A model generated the notes under the pieces. That model was not told where the DNA came from and made no database searches. It saw only the letters and a program-made list of their open reading frames with translations. Shown here one piece after another: positions 9,142-17,408 of a stretch of 64,000 nucleotides of DNA; positions within the stretch are counted from its first letter, which is position 1, and every line of letters starts with the position of its first letter. The stretch is from Stygiobacter electus (GTDB lineage Bacteria > Bacteroidota > Ignavibacteria > Ignavibacteriales > Melioribacteraceae), in contig JARGDL010000004.1 in assembly GCA_029210465.1 (NCBI GenBank), positions 62,001 through 126,000 on the forward strand. Direction: 5' to 3'. The translations under genes were made by a program, and so were the position numbers.

Positions 9142-9827
9142 TAAAAAACTTTCAAACATGTTTTAACTGTAAACATGAAAATCCACTTTATTCATTAACT
9201 TGTAATAAATGTAATGCATATTTAAGAACAAAAATTCCAAATCTTGATTTCTGGGAAATTACTTGGAAGTTATTTTACGAACCAACAAATACGTTTATTA
9301 AAATAATCCAATCTGAAAAGAAAAATTATTTAGCATTAATTTCATTTTTGTTTGTAATAAGATTTTCGGTTATTGATTTTATAATTAATAATTATAAAGT
9401 TCATTTTTTTTATAAAGAACTTAAAAGTTATTACGACTCTTTATTGACAAGCTTATTGATCTTAATCATTACCTTTATAGCTTCATATCTAATTACTTTT
9501 CTGTTTAACTTTCTAAAAACAAAAACCAGAGTTAAAGATAATTTTTCAATAATTATATTTTCATCTATACCAAATATTTTAGCCTTTATATTTTTGGTAC
9601 CATTTCAAATTGCTTTATTTGGTCATTATTGGTTTACAGTAAATCCACCTCCGACTATTATTAAACCTTTAGCAAGTTATATCTTTTATATTTTCGAATT
9701 AATATTTATTGCTTGGAATATAATATTAACATTTATTGCAATAAAAACACAAACAAATCATATTATTTATTCTTTATTAATTACATTTTTATACTATTCA
9801 TTAATATTTTTAATAATGTTCTTGTGA
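9138..9827 (+). CDS. Zinc-ribbon plus Yip1-like multi-pass membrane protein
   Basis: The 229-residue protein starts with a C-x2-C...C-x2-C zinc ribbon (CFNCKHENPLYSLTCNKC, residues 7-24). About five membrane helices follow, arranged like the Yip1 family. Some Bacteroidota genomes encode similar ribbon-plus-Yip1 proteins with no known function. It lies inside a run of overlapping genes after parB, so it is probably transcribed with parAB. Function is unknown. Confidence 0.65.
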   Translation: MIKNFQTCFNCKHENPLYSLTCNKCNAYLRTKIPNLDFWEITWKLFYEPTNTFIKIIQSEKKNYLALISFLFVIRFSVIDFIINNYKVHFFYKELKSYYDSLLTSLLILIITFIASYLITFLFNFLKTKTRVKDNFSIIIFSSIPNILAFIFLVPFQIALFGHYWFTVNPPPTIIKPLASYIFYIFELIFIAWNIILTFIAIKTQTNHIIYSLLITFLYYSLIFLIMFL

Positions 9828-9880
9828 ATTTCATAAGAAATATTCTTTTATTATCTTTCAGTAAAATAAATATTATAATT

Positions 9881-10399
9881 ATGATAAATAAAAAACAAAT
9901 TAATCAAATACTCACTTTTCTTTTAACATTAAGTTTTATTTTATGGCTGGGAATATATATTTCTCGCCTTCTAATCACATATCAACTCTTTGAACCAGTT
10001 GATTTATCATTAAAAAAAATATTTATAAACTATGATTTAAACCCTATTTTTTATTCATTTTATCCACTGATAGTTTCCAGTTTAGTTTTGTATTTAGCTT
10101 TATTGATTTTATTTATTTTTTATTTAGTTACTACTGAAAGAAAGGTTAAAGAAAATGGATGGTTACTAATTATTACACTTATTATTTTTATAACTTCTCC
10201 ATTTGAATTATATCTATGCTATAAAGATCTAAAGCTAATTAATACAATATTAGAAATTCCAAAAGTAAACTTTAATGAAATATTATCTTTAGTTAAAGAA
10301 AGGTTAATCATACTTAATAATTTCTCATTAATAGAAATATTTTCATACTTTATTATAGTCTATCTTGTAATTTACAAACCATTACAAAAACGACAATGA
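9881..10399 (+). CDS. Unknown four-helix membrane protein
   Basis: From ATG 9881 the product is 172 residues with about four predicted membrane helices (near residues 8-30, 58-85, 92-112 and 145-165). I recognise no family. The frame is open further upstream to 9713, but that extension overlaps the preceding gene heavily and reads as low-complexity A+T-rich sequence, so the internal ATG is chosen. The stop overlaps the next start by four bases, placing it in the parAB-aroQ gene run. Confidence 0.55.
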   Translation: MINKKQINQILTFLLTLSFILWLGIYISRLLITYQLFEPVDLSLKKIFINYDLNPIFYSFYPLIVSSLVLYLALLILFIFYLVTTERKVKENGWLLIITLIIFITSPFELYLCYKDLKLINTILEIPKVNFNEILSLVKERLIILNNFSLIEIFSYFIIVYLVIYKPLQKRQ

Positions 10400-10668
10400 A
10401 ATTAAAAGAAAAGGAATTAGAAAATATATTAGCTGATTTGAAGGAAATTGCTTCACAATTGGGAGCAAAAGTTAGATTTGAAAGAGGTGATTTTCAAGGT
10501 GGGTATTGTATAGTTAAAACTGATAAGACAATTGTTATTAATAAATTGTCTTCATTACAAAAAAAAATAATAATATTATCGACAGCATTAAAAGAATTAG
10601 GCGTAAATGAAATTTATTTACCGCCAAAATTACGTGAAATTATAGAGGAAATAAACGAATTAACATGA
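10396..10668 (+). CDS. Conserved small protein of unknown function
   Basis: A 90-residue soluble protein, helical at both ends, with a central motif GAKVRFERGDFQGGYCIVK followed by IVINKLSS. I recall similar small proteins with a GDFxGGxC core in Chlorobiota/Ignavibacteria but no assigned role. It overlaps both neighbours by four bases (ATGA), so it is translated together with aroQ. That suggests, without proving, a link to shikimate metabolism or simply operon membership. Confidence 0.7.
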   Translation: MKLKEKELENILADLKEIASQLGAKVRFERGDFQGGYCIVKTDKTIVINKLSSLQKKIIILSTALKELGVNEIYLPPKLREIIEEINELT

Positions 10669-11096
10669 AAAAGATTTGTATTATCAATGGACCAAATTTA
10701 GATATTATAGAAAAAAGAGAAGCAGAATATTATGGAGGCAAAAATTTTAATGATATCCTTACAGATTTAAAAAATGAATTTCCTCAGTTTAATTTTGATT
10801 ATTTTCAATCAAACATTGAAGGTGAAATTTGTAAAAAAATTAATAATTTTGGAAATGATATTTCTGGGTTAATCATTAATCCTGGTGGGTTTACTCATAA
10901 TTCTGTTTCAATAAGAGATAGTTTAAGTTTGTTAAAAATTCCAATTATAGAAGTACATTTATCAAATATTTCTAATAGAGAAAACTTTCGAAGAATTAAT
11001 TTAACAACATCAAAAACAATAGGTTATATATCTGGTTTTAAAGAATTTAGTTATTATGCAGCATGTTTTTTGATGAAAAAATATCTAATTGATTAA
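10665..11096 (+). CDS. aroQ: Type II 3-dehydroquinate dehydratase
   Basis: The 143-residue protein has all the type II motifs: INGPNLDIIEKREAEYYG with the catalytic Tyr region, QSNIEGEICKKI, INPGGFTHNSVSIRDSL with the catalytic His, and IEVHLSNISNRENFR. It removes water from 3-dehydroquinate in the shikimate pathway and normally forms dodecamers. Length is normal. It overlaps the 90-residue gene upstream, and the MerR-type gene follows within about 10 bases. Confidence 0.95.
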   Translation: MKKICIINGPNLDIIEKREAEYYGGKNFNDILTDLKNEFPQFNFDYFQSNIEGEICKKINNFGNDISGLIINPGGFTHNSVSIRDSLSLLKIPIIEVHLSNISNRENFRRINLTTSKTIGYISGFKEFSYYAACFLMKKYLID

Positions 11097-11106
11097 AGGT
11101 CAAAAT

Positions 11107-11493
11107 ATGAAAGACTTTGAGCTAAAAAAATTATACTATTCTATAAGCGAAGTGAGTAAATTAACTGGTTTGGAACAATATATTTTGCGTTATTGGGAAA
11201 CAGAATTTGAACAATTAAAACCTGCAAAAAATAATGCTGGAAATAGAATTTATACAAATAAAGATATTAAATTAATATTACAAATTAAACAGTTACTACG
11301 AGAAGAAAAATATACAATTGAGGGAGCAAAAAAAATATTAGAGGAAAGTAACACAGAATCAGTTATACAAAATAAAGAAATTAAGTCAGAACAAATTACT
11401 GAAAGAAAAATTAATACAGCATCATCAATTAAAAATGATTTAGAAGAGATTAAAAATTTTTTAATATATATATATAATTTAATCGGAACGTAG
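11107..11493 (+). CDS. Small MerR-type transcriptional regulator
   Basis: A 128-residue protein with an N-terminal MerR winged helix-turn-helix (YYSISEVSKLTGLEQYILRYWE, residues 8-29; then NRIYTNKDIKLILQIKQLL). A charged helical tail follows, with no ligand-binding domain. ATG 11107, preceded by AAAGGT at 11095-11100, is preferred over the in-frame TTG at 11089. The final codons and the TAG stop (11491-11493) lie inside the tRNA-Pro gene, a 10-base overlap. Similar MerR proteins are common in Bacteroidota; the target is unknown. Confidence 0.85.
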   Translation: MKDFELKKLYYSISEVSKLTGLEQYILRYWETEFEQLKPAKNNAGNRIYTNKDIKLILQIKQLLREEKYTIEGAKKILEESNTESVIQNKEIKSEQITERKINTASSIKNDLEEIKNFLIYIYNLIGT

Positions 11494-11558
11494 CGCAGCC
11501 CGGCTAGCGCACTTGAATGGGGTTCAAGGGGTCGCGGGTTCAAATCCCGCCGTTCCGA
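11484..11558 (+). tRNA. tRNA-Pro (anticodon GGG)
   Basis: The acceptor stem CGGAACG (11484-11490) pairs with CGTTCCG (11551-11557). The D-arm is GCGC...GCGC. The anticodon arm is CTTGA-ATGGGGT-TCAAG, giving anticodon GGG. The T-arm is GCGGG-TTCAAAT-CCCGC, and the discriminator base is A. The bases after it are CA rather than CCA, so CCA must be added by an enzyme. The 5' end overlaps the stop of the MerR gene. Confidence 0.96.
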
Positions 11559-11576
11559 CAACAAAACTTATTAATT

Positions 11577-13016
11577 ATGTGTGGAATTATCGGAGTTATT
11601 GGTAGCAATTCATCCGCTGTGCAAGCGTATTATGGACTTAATGCTTTGCAGCATAGAGGACAAGAAGCTTCAGGAATTTTGACTTCTAAAAATATAAATA
11701 ACAAGTATCAGTTTTCTTATCACAAAGGTATTGGATTAGTTTCTGAAGTCTTTAATGATAATTCATTATTTACAAATGAATTATTTGGGAATATCTCTAT
11801 TGGTCATACTAGATATTCAACAACAGGTTCATCAGATTCAAGAAAAAATATTCAGCCATTCTTTGTCCAATATAAAAATGGAAATTTGGCTGTAGTTCAT
11901 AATGGAAATATTACGAATGCTTCAAAAATTCGAGAATCATTAATAAAAAAGGGAGCAATTTTCCAAACTTCAAGTGATACTGAGGTTATTTTACATTTAA
12001 TAGCTACTAGTAAATACGAAAATCAAATTGATCAATTAAAAGATGCATTATCAAAATTAGAGGGAGCATTCTCACTTATCATATTAATTGATGGGAAATT
12101 AATTGCTGCTAGAGATAAATATGGATTTAGACCACTTTCATTTGGTAGAACTGAAGATTCCATTATTATAACATCTGAAACGTGTGCTTTAGATATAAAT
12201 TCAGCTGAATTTATAAGAGATGTAAACCCTGGTGAAATTTTAGTATTTAATGAAAATGATTTATTCAATCCGGCTTCAATTAATTTTGAAGCTGAAAATA
12301 AAATTAAGCATTGTATTTTCGAATTTATATATTTTTCACGACCAGATAGTCAAATTTTTAATATAAACGTTGATAAAATAAGAAGAAAATTAGGGAAAAA
12401 ATTAGCAGAAAAACATCCTGTAAAAGTTGATAATAATGAAAAACTTGTTGTTATTAGTGTTCCAGATAGTTCAAATACAATTGCTATTGGTTTTCAATCT
12501 CAACTTTCAAAGCTTGGTTTAAATTCTAAATTAGATATCGGTCTAATTAGAAGTCATTATATTGGAAGAACTTTTATTGCACCGGAGCAGGGCAAAAGGG
12601 AATTAGGTGTTAAAATTAAATTTAATATTGTTAAAGGTGTTCTTGAAAATCGTCATATTGTTATTATTGATGATTCAATTGTCAGAGGGACAACTTCCAA
12701 ACAATTAATAAAATTAATTAAAGAAGCTAAACCAAAGTCAATTCATCTAAGAATTGCATCACCTCAAATTCTTTATCCTTGTTACTATGGTATGGATTTC
12801 CCTTCAAAAGAAGAACTCATTGCTTATAAATTAAAAAATAATTTAGATGATATAAGAAATTATTTAGAAGTAGATTCTTTAGAATATTTAACAGTTGATG
12901 AATTATTAGAATGTGTATCAGAAAATAATCCACAAAATTTTTGCACAGCATGCTTTAATGGTAATTATCCAACATTAATTGATAATAATTTTGATAAAAA
13001 TAAATATGATAATTAG
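11577..13016 (+). CDS. purF: Amidophosphoribosyltransferase
   Basis: A 479-residue enzyme for the first step of purine synthesis (PRPP plus glutamine to 5-phosphoribosylamine). The start is ATG 11577, directly followed by the catalytic Cys (MCGIIGVIG); the open frame upstream belongs to the tRNA. Glutaminase motifs are HRGQEASGI and VHNGNI; the PRPP loop is VIIDDSIVRGTTS. Four cysteines at the positions used by the Bacillus-type [4Fe-4S] enzyme are present (HCIFEF, LYPCYYG, NFCTACFNG), although there is no cleaved propeptide. It overlaps pgsA by 11 bases. Confidence 0.96.
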   Translation: MCGIIGVIGSNSSAVQAYYGLNALQHRGQEASGILTSKNINNKYQFSYHKGIGLVSEVFNDNSLFTNELFGNISIGHTRYSTTGSSDSRKNIQPFFVQYKNGNLAVVHNGNITNASKIRESLIKKGAIFQTSSDTEVILHLIATSKYENQIDQLKDALSKLEGAFSLIILIDGKLIAARDKYGFRPLSFGRTEDSIIITSETCALDINSAEFIRDVNPGEILVFNENDLFNPASINFEAENKIKHCIFEFIYFSRPDSQIFNINVDKIRRKLGKKLAEKHPVKVDNNEKLVVISVPDSSNTIAIGFQSQLSKLGLNSKLDIGLIRSHYIGRTFIAPEQGKRELGVKIKFNIVKGVLENRHIVIIDDSIVRGTTSKQLIKLIKEAKPKSIHLRIASPQILYPCYYGMDFPSKEELIAYKLKNNLDDIRNYLEVDSLEYLTVDELLECVSENNPQNFCTACFNGNYPTLIDNNFDKNKYDN

Positions 13017-13566
13017 ATTTAATGAAATTAGACTAATCCCCAATATTTTAAGCAGTTTTAGATTATTACTTATAATACCACTTATATATATATTTAATAA
13101 CATAAATAATCCTTCAACAAGAAATAATTATTTATTATTAATAATCTTAATAGCTTTTATTTCTGATATTTTAGATGGATTTATCGCAAGAAAATTTAAA
13201 TTAATATCAGATTTGGGGAAAATTATCGATCCACTTGCCGATAAAATAGTAGTAGCAACAATTGTAATTTATTTTTGGAAATTAAATTTAATACCAACTT
13301 ATTATTTTTTAATTATTATGCTCCGTGATATTTTTATTTTAATTGGTTCATTCTATTTAACCCAAAGAACTAAAAAAATTCTAATGTCAGATATAATTGG
13401 TAAACTCACTGTTTTAACGATAGGTCTTTTTTTTATTACAATTTTATTTAATTATGATAAAAATTTTTTCGTTTATAACTTATTTATGTCCTTGTCAATA
13501 TTGATGAGTTTTGTATCACTGATAAATTATACTTATAAATCATTAAATATTTTACTAAAAGATTGA
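13006..13566 (+). CDS. pgsA: CDP-alcohol phosphatidyltransferase, probably phosphatidylglycerophosphate synthase
   Basis: From ATG 13006 the product is 186 residues with several membrane helices and the complete CDP-alcohol phosphotransferase motif D-x2-DG-x2-AR-x8-9-G-x3-D-x3-D (DILDGFIARKF, then GKIIDPLADK). Length and the RLIPNILSSFR N-terminus fit PgsA, which joins CDP-diacylglycerol and glycerol 3-phosphate at the inner membrane. Other alcohol substrates cannot be excluded from sequence alone. Confidence 0.88.
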   Translation: MIIRFNEIRLIPNILSSFRLLLIIPLIYIFNNINNPSTRNNYLLLIILIAFISDILDGFIARKFKLISDLGKIIDPLADKIVVATIVIYFWKLNLIPTYYFLIIMLRDIFILIGSFYLTQRTKKILMSDIIGKLTVLTIGLFFITILFNYDKNFFVYNLFMSLSILMSFVSLINYTYKSLNILLKD

Positions 13567-13568
13567 AT

Positions 13569-14462
13569 ATGAATATTTTCAAAAATTTACTCAAAGAAAC
13601 ATTTGCAAAAACCAAAGACAATATAAAGTCATCTATAAAATCCATTTTCGGGGATACTAAAATCAATTTCGAAGATTTAGAAGAAATATTATTGAAAAGT
13701 GATTTTGGTTTAGAGTTTACGGAGCAAATTATAAATGAATTAAAAAAAACAAGCAATTTCAATGACGAAAAAGATTTCAATAATTCACTTAAATATTTAT
13801 TGTTAAATAAAATAAATAAAAATAATTCTAATGCTGACTTGGATATTAATAAATTGACAATTATTCAAATATTTGGAGTAAATGGTTCTGGGAAAACAAC
13901 AACGATAGGAAAATTGACAAATTATTATATTTCAAAAGGTTTTAAAATATTAATTGCTTCATGTGATACTTTTCGTGCAGCTGCAAATGAGCAATTAAAA
14001 AAATGGGCAACCTTAAATGAAACAAAGATAATTGAAGATTTTTCTAAAGATCCAGCATCGGTAGCATTTGAAGCAGTAAAAACAGCTAAAAATGAAAAGT
14101 ATAATTTATTATTCATTGATACTGCAGGGAGATTACATACCAATAAAAATTTAATGTTAGAATTACAAAAGATTGACAATGTGATTACAAAATCAATTGA
14201 TGAAAATATTCTAAAACTTAATTGGTTAATAGTTGATGGAAATTCTGGACAAAATGCAAATAAACAATATGAAGAATTTTCTAAATTTGTAAAAATTGAT
14301 GGATTAATCATAACAAAACTTGATGGAACTTCTAAAGGTGGTTCAGTATTTCAAATTGCTGTTAATAATAATAAACCTATTTTATTTTTAGGAATAGGAG
14401 AGAAAAAAGATAATCTAGTTAAATTCAATCCTGAAGACTATATTAATTCATTACTGGAATAA
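13569..14462 (+). CDS. ftsY: Signal recognition particle receptor FtsY
   Basis: About 297 residues with an N-domain helical bundle and an SRP-type GTPase: P-loop GVNGSGKTTTIGKL, DTFRAAANEQL, DTAGRLHTNKNLM and TKLDGTSKGG. It docks ribosome-SRP complexes at the translocon. It lacks the long acidic A domain seen in E. coli, which is normal in this group. The usual LDATTGQNA segment reads VDGNSGQNA. The start may be ATG 13569 or TTG 13563; the difference is two residues. Confidence 0.93.
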   Translation: MNIFKNLLKETFAKTKDNIKSSIKSIFGDTKINFEDLEEILLKSDFGLEFTEQIINELKKTSNFNDEKDFNNSLKYLLLNKINKNNSNADLDINKLTIIQIFGVNGSGKTTTIGKLTNYYISKGFKILIASCDTFRAAANEQLKKWATLNETKIIEDFSKDPASVAFEAVKTAKNEKYNLLFIDTAGRLHTNKNLMLELQKIDNVITKSIDENILKLNWLIVDGNSGQNANKQYEEFSKFVKIDGLIITKLDGTSKGGSVFQIAVNNNKPILFLGIGEKKDNLVKFNPEDYINSLLE

Positions 14463-14468
14463 TAATAC

Positions 14469-14492
14469 TTTACATAATATACATTATGTGAA
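14469..14492. terminator. Possible bidirectional terminator hairpin
   Basis: Between the convergent ftsY and hbd genes, TTTACATAAT (14469-14478) and ATTATGTGAA (14483-14492) form a 10-pair stem (one G-U) around the loop ATAC, followed by T-rich DNA on both sides. The stem is A+T-rich and therefore weak. Confidence 0.35.
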
Positions 14493-14524
14493 TTTGTAAT
14501 ATTTATTTTAATTTTAATTAAATA

Positions 14525-15373
14525 TTAATATTTATAAAATCCTTCGCCGGTTTTTCTACCTAATTTACCTGCATTTACCATATTTCTTAACAACGGACAT
14601 GCTCGATATTTTGAATCATTAAAACCTTTATAAAGAACGTCAATTATATTTAAACATACATCTAAACCGATGAAATCAGCCAAAGTTAATGGTCCCATTG
14701 GATGGTTCATACCTAACTTCATAACTTTGTCAATGTCTTCCTTGGTTGCAACACCTTCATATAAAGCAAAAATTGCTTCATTTATCATTGGTAATAAAAC
14801 ACGATTAGATATAAATCCTGGATAATCATTTACAGTAACAGGCGTTTTACCGATTTTTTTTGTTAAATTAAAAATAATCTCATGTGTAGATTCTGACGTT
14901 GAATATCCTTTAATAATTTCTACTAATTCCATAACTGGAACTGGATTCATGAAATGCATACCTATGAACTTTGATTGGATTTCTCGTGGAGCAAGTTCTG
15001 TTATTGAGATTGAAGATGTATTTGAAGCTAAAATAAATTCTTTTTTCATTATTTTTAATAATTGCTCATAAACTTTAATTTTTGCTTCTTTGTTTTCAAA
15101 TATTGCTTCAATTATAAGATCACATTCACTAACATTATCATCTAAAGAAGTTAAAAAACTTAAATTATTAAGAGTCTTATTCTTGATCTCATTTGAAATA
15201 ACACCTTTTTTTATTTGACGATCTAAATTTAAATTAATTGTATTTTTAGCTTTTTCTAAAGCTTGTAAATTATTATCAATTAATAAAGTATTAAAATTAT
15301 TTAAAGCAAAAACATGAGCAATGCCATTGCCCATTGTACCGGAACCAATTACAGCAATTTTTTCTATTTGCAT
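14525..15373 (-). CDS. hbd: 3-hydroxybutyryl-CoA dehydrogenase
   Basis: The 282-residue length matches stand-alone short-chain 3-hydroxyacyl-CoA dehydrogenases. The Rossmann motif is GSGTMGNGIAHVFA; catalytic-region motifs are GMHFMNPVPVMELVEII and NDYPGFISNRVL; the C-terminal dimer domain contains MGPLTLADFIGLD. It interconverts 3-hydroxybutyryl-CoA and acetoacetyl-CoA using NAD(P). It lies 12 bases after the thiolase gene, so the pair can make or degrade 3-hydroxybutyryl-CoA; the direction cannot be told from sequence. Confidence 0.93.
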   Translation of the reverse strand: MQIEKIAVIGSGTMGNGIAHVFALNNFNTLLIDNNLQALEKAKNTINLNLDRQIKKGVISNEIKNKTLNNLSFLTSLDDNVSECDLIIEAIFENKEAKIKVYEQLLKIMKKEFILASNTSSISITELAPREIQSKFIGMHFMNPVPVMELVEIIKGYSTSESTHEIIFNLTKKIGKTPVTVNDYPGFISNRVLLPMINEAIFALYEGVATKEDIDKVMKLGMNHPMGPLTLADFIGLDVCLNIIDVLYKGFNDSKYRACPLLRNMVNAGKLGRKTGEGFYKY

Positions 15374-15385
15374 TTTATTTACCTA

Positions 15386-16561
15386 CTATAATTTTTTAAC
15401 TAATAATGCTGAAGCTTCCCCACCACCAATACATAAAGAAGCTATACCAAATTCTAAATTCCTTCTATCCATTTCATATAATAAAGTGGTCAAAATTCTT
15501 GCTCCGCTCGCTCCAATTGGATGTCCTAAAGCAACAGCACCTCCATTTACATTTACTTTACTTGGGTCTAAATTAAGTAATTTATTAACAGCTAGAGATA
15601 CAACTGCAAATGCTTCATTTATTTCAAAAAGATCAATATCATTAACTGACATTTTTACTTTCTTTAATAATTTATTGATAGCATCAGCGGGGGCTGTTGT
15701 AAAATGAACTGGATCTTTAGCCGCTGAAGCATGTGCTACAATTTCAAATTTTGGTGTTAATCCAAGCTCTTTACATTTATCTTCGTTTGAAATTATAAGT
15801 GCTGAGGCACCATCATTTAGTTTAGATGAATTGGCGGCTGTAACAATACCATCTTTTTCAAATGCTGGTTTTAAATGAGGTATTTTATCAAACTTTACCT
15901 TTAATGGTTCTTCATCTTTATCAACTATTTGGACAGAACCTTTTACTGCTATTTCAACTTTAGTAATTTCATCATTGAACTTACCATCTTCTTGAGCTTT
16001 TAATGCTCTTTTATAAGATTCTACTGCGAAATCATCTAGATCTTTCCTTGAAAAATTAAATTCTTTTGCTGTTATTTCGGCACAATTTCCCATATGAATA
16101 TTATTATAAATGTCCCATAAACCATCATGTATCAAGGAATCAATAATTTTAGCATGCCCAAGTCTAAATCCATTTCTAGCGTCTGGTAAAATATATGGTG
16201 CATTAGACATGCTTTCAATTCCACCAGCTATTATCAAATTTGCATCACCCAAAGCAATAGCTTGTTGAGCTAACATTACAGATTTTAAACCGCTTCCACA
16301 CATTTTATTAATAGTCAAGGCTTCTGTTTTTTCTGAAAGTCCAGCATAAATGGCAGTTTGTCTTGCGGGTGCTTGTCCAATTCCACAACTTAGTACATTT
16401 CCAAATATAACTTCATCAACTTTATCTGTAGATAGATTATTTCTTTTTATTAAATCTTTAATTACTTCAGCTCCGAGTTTTGGTGCAGTTAATGAAGATA
16501 ATACACCTTGGAAAGAGCCAATTGGAGTTCTTTTTGCATCAATAATAAATGCTTTTTTCAT
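15386..16561 (-). CDS. Acetyl-CoA acetyltransferase (thiolase)
   Basis: The 391-residue thiolase has both catalytic cysteines (NKMCGSGLKSVM and ASLCIGGGEA) and the catalytic His (GGAVALGHPIGASGAR). It condenses two acetyl-CoA to acetoacetyl-CoA or runs in reverse in beta-oxidation. GAGGA five bases before the ATG at 16561 supports the start. The following hbd gene suggests a shared four-carbon acyl-CoA route. Confidence 0.94.
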   Translation of the reverse strand: MKKAFIIDAKRTPIGSFQGVLSSLTAPKLGAEVIKDLIKRNNLSTDKVDEVIFGNVLSCGIGQAPARQTAIYAGLSEKTEALTINKMCGSGLKSVMLAQQAIALGDANLIIAGGIESMSNAPYILPDARNGFRLGHAKIIDSLIHDGLWDIYNNIHMGNCAEITAKEFNFSRKDLDDFAVESYKRALKAQEDGKFNDEITKVEIAVKGSVQIVDKDEEPLKVKFDKIPHLKPAFEKDGIVTAANSSKLNDGASALIISNEDKCKELGLTPKFEIVAHASAAKDPVHFTTAPADAINKLLKKVKMSVNDIDLFEINEAFAVVSLAVNKLLNLDPSKVNVNGGAVALGHPIGASGARILTTLLYEMDRRNLEFGIASLCIGGGEASALLVKKL

Positions 16562-16574
16562 TTATTCCTCATTT

Positions 16575-17405
16575 TTAGATATCTGTTTCGAATGAGAGAC
16601 AACATTTTAATTTATTACATGGTCCAGTGAGCTTATTAATGTTTGATGCTAAATTTTGCTCAGTTGCTAATTGAGTGGAAATTTTTCTAAAGTTATTCAA
16701 AAAAGAAATACAACAAAACTCCCTTCCACAAGAACCTAATCCACCTAATTTTTTAGCTTCATCTCTTACACCAATTTGTCTTAGCTCAATTCTTGTTTTA
16801 AATTCTGCGGCAAGTTCTTTGGCAAGTTCTCTAAAATCTACCCTGCCATCAGCTGTATAAAAAAAGAATAATTTTTTCCTATCGAATTGAAAATGAGTAT
16901 TTATTAATTTCATTTCTAAATTGTGTTTGGCAATTAATTGTTTAAAAACACTTTCAGCCCTTTCTTCATCTAAAATATTGTTTCTTATTTTAGTTAAATC
17001 TTCATTATTTGCCTTACGTAATATAATTGGTAGTGGTTCATTAAAAAGAGATAAGTTTTGTCTTTTAATCCTAACTAATTCGCCCAATAATTTAACCTGA
17101 GCTATTTCATAAGATTCTTCATTTTGGACTATAATAAAATCATCAGGATAAATTTTTTGTTCAAAACTCTCAGGTATTTCTACAAAGTTAGTTGGTAAAA
17201 GACCATTACAAGTTATTTCAATAATATTTCTTGGATCTGGAGGGACTTCATATTTATTTTGAATTTCACAATTACAACAGCCATGTTTAATTTGATTATT
17301 ATGAAGATTATTTAATATTATATTTTCTAATGTAAGTTGGTGAGAGTTGGGATTTTCGATTGAATTTTCTTTTTCAAAGTATTTTATGTTTTTGAAATTA
17401 TTCAT
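16575..17405 (-). CDS. ricT: RicT/YaaT-like PSP1-domain protein
   Basis: A 276-residue PSP1 protein whose C-terminus has the cysteine-rich segments GSCGREFCC and GPCNKLKCCLSFE, the region that binds an iron-sulfur cluster in Bacillus RicT. In Bacillus, RicT acts with RicA and RicF in mRNA maturation. Here an extra CCNC lies near residue 42. The gene sits directly after holB, the same order as holB-yaaT in Bacillus. RicA and RicF partners are not seen in this window. Confidence 0.88.
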   Translation of the reverse strand: MNNFKNIKYFEKENSIENPNSHQLTLENIILNNLHNNQIKHGCCNCEIQNKYEVPPDPRNIIEITCNGLLPTNFVEIPESFEQKIYPDDFIIVQNEESYEIAQVKLLGELVRIKRQNLSLFNEPLPIILRKANNEDLTKIRNNILDEERAESVFKQLIAKHNLEMKLINTHFQFDRKKLFFFYTADGRVDFRELAKELAAEFKTRIELRQIGVRDEAKKLGGLGSCGREFCCISFLNNFRKISTQLATEQNLASNINKLTGPCNKLKCCLSFETDI

Positions 17406-17408
17406 CTT

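Noticed and set aside
9713..9880. Upstream extension of the four-helix membrane protein
   Set aside because: It overlaps the preceding gene by more than 100 bases and reads as low-complexity Asn/Ile/Tyr; ATG 9881 gives a cleaner protein.
11250..11564. Antisense open frame across the MerR gene and tRNA, with a leading RRDLNPRPLEPHSSAL phrase
   Set aside because: This phrase is a typical translation of tRNA sequence in the wrong frame.
11517..11576. Twenty-codon upstream extension of purF
   Set aside because: It is translated tRNA sequence (GSRVQIPPF); PurF needs Cys directly after the initiator Met at 11577.
13925..14311. A 128-codon open frame antisense to ftsY
   Set aside because: It mirrors the conserved GTPase gene and has no family resemblance or ribosome site.
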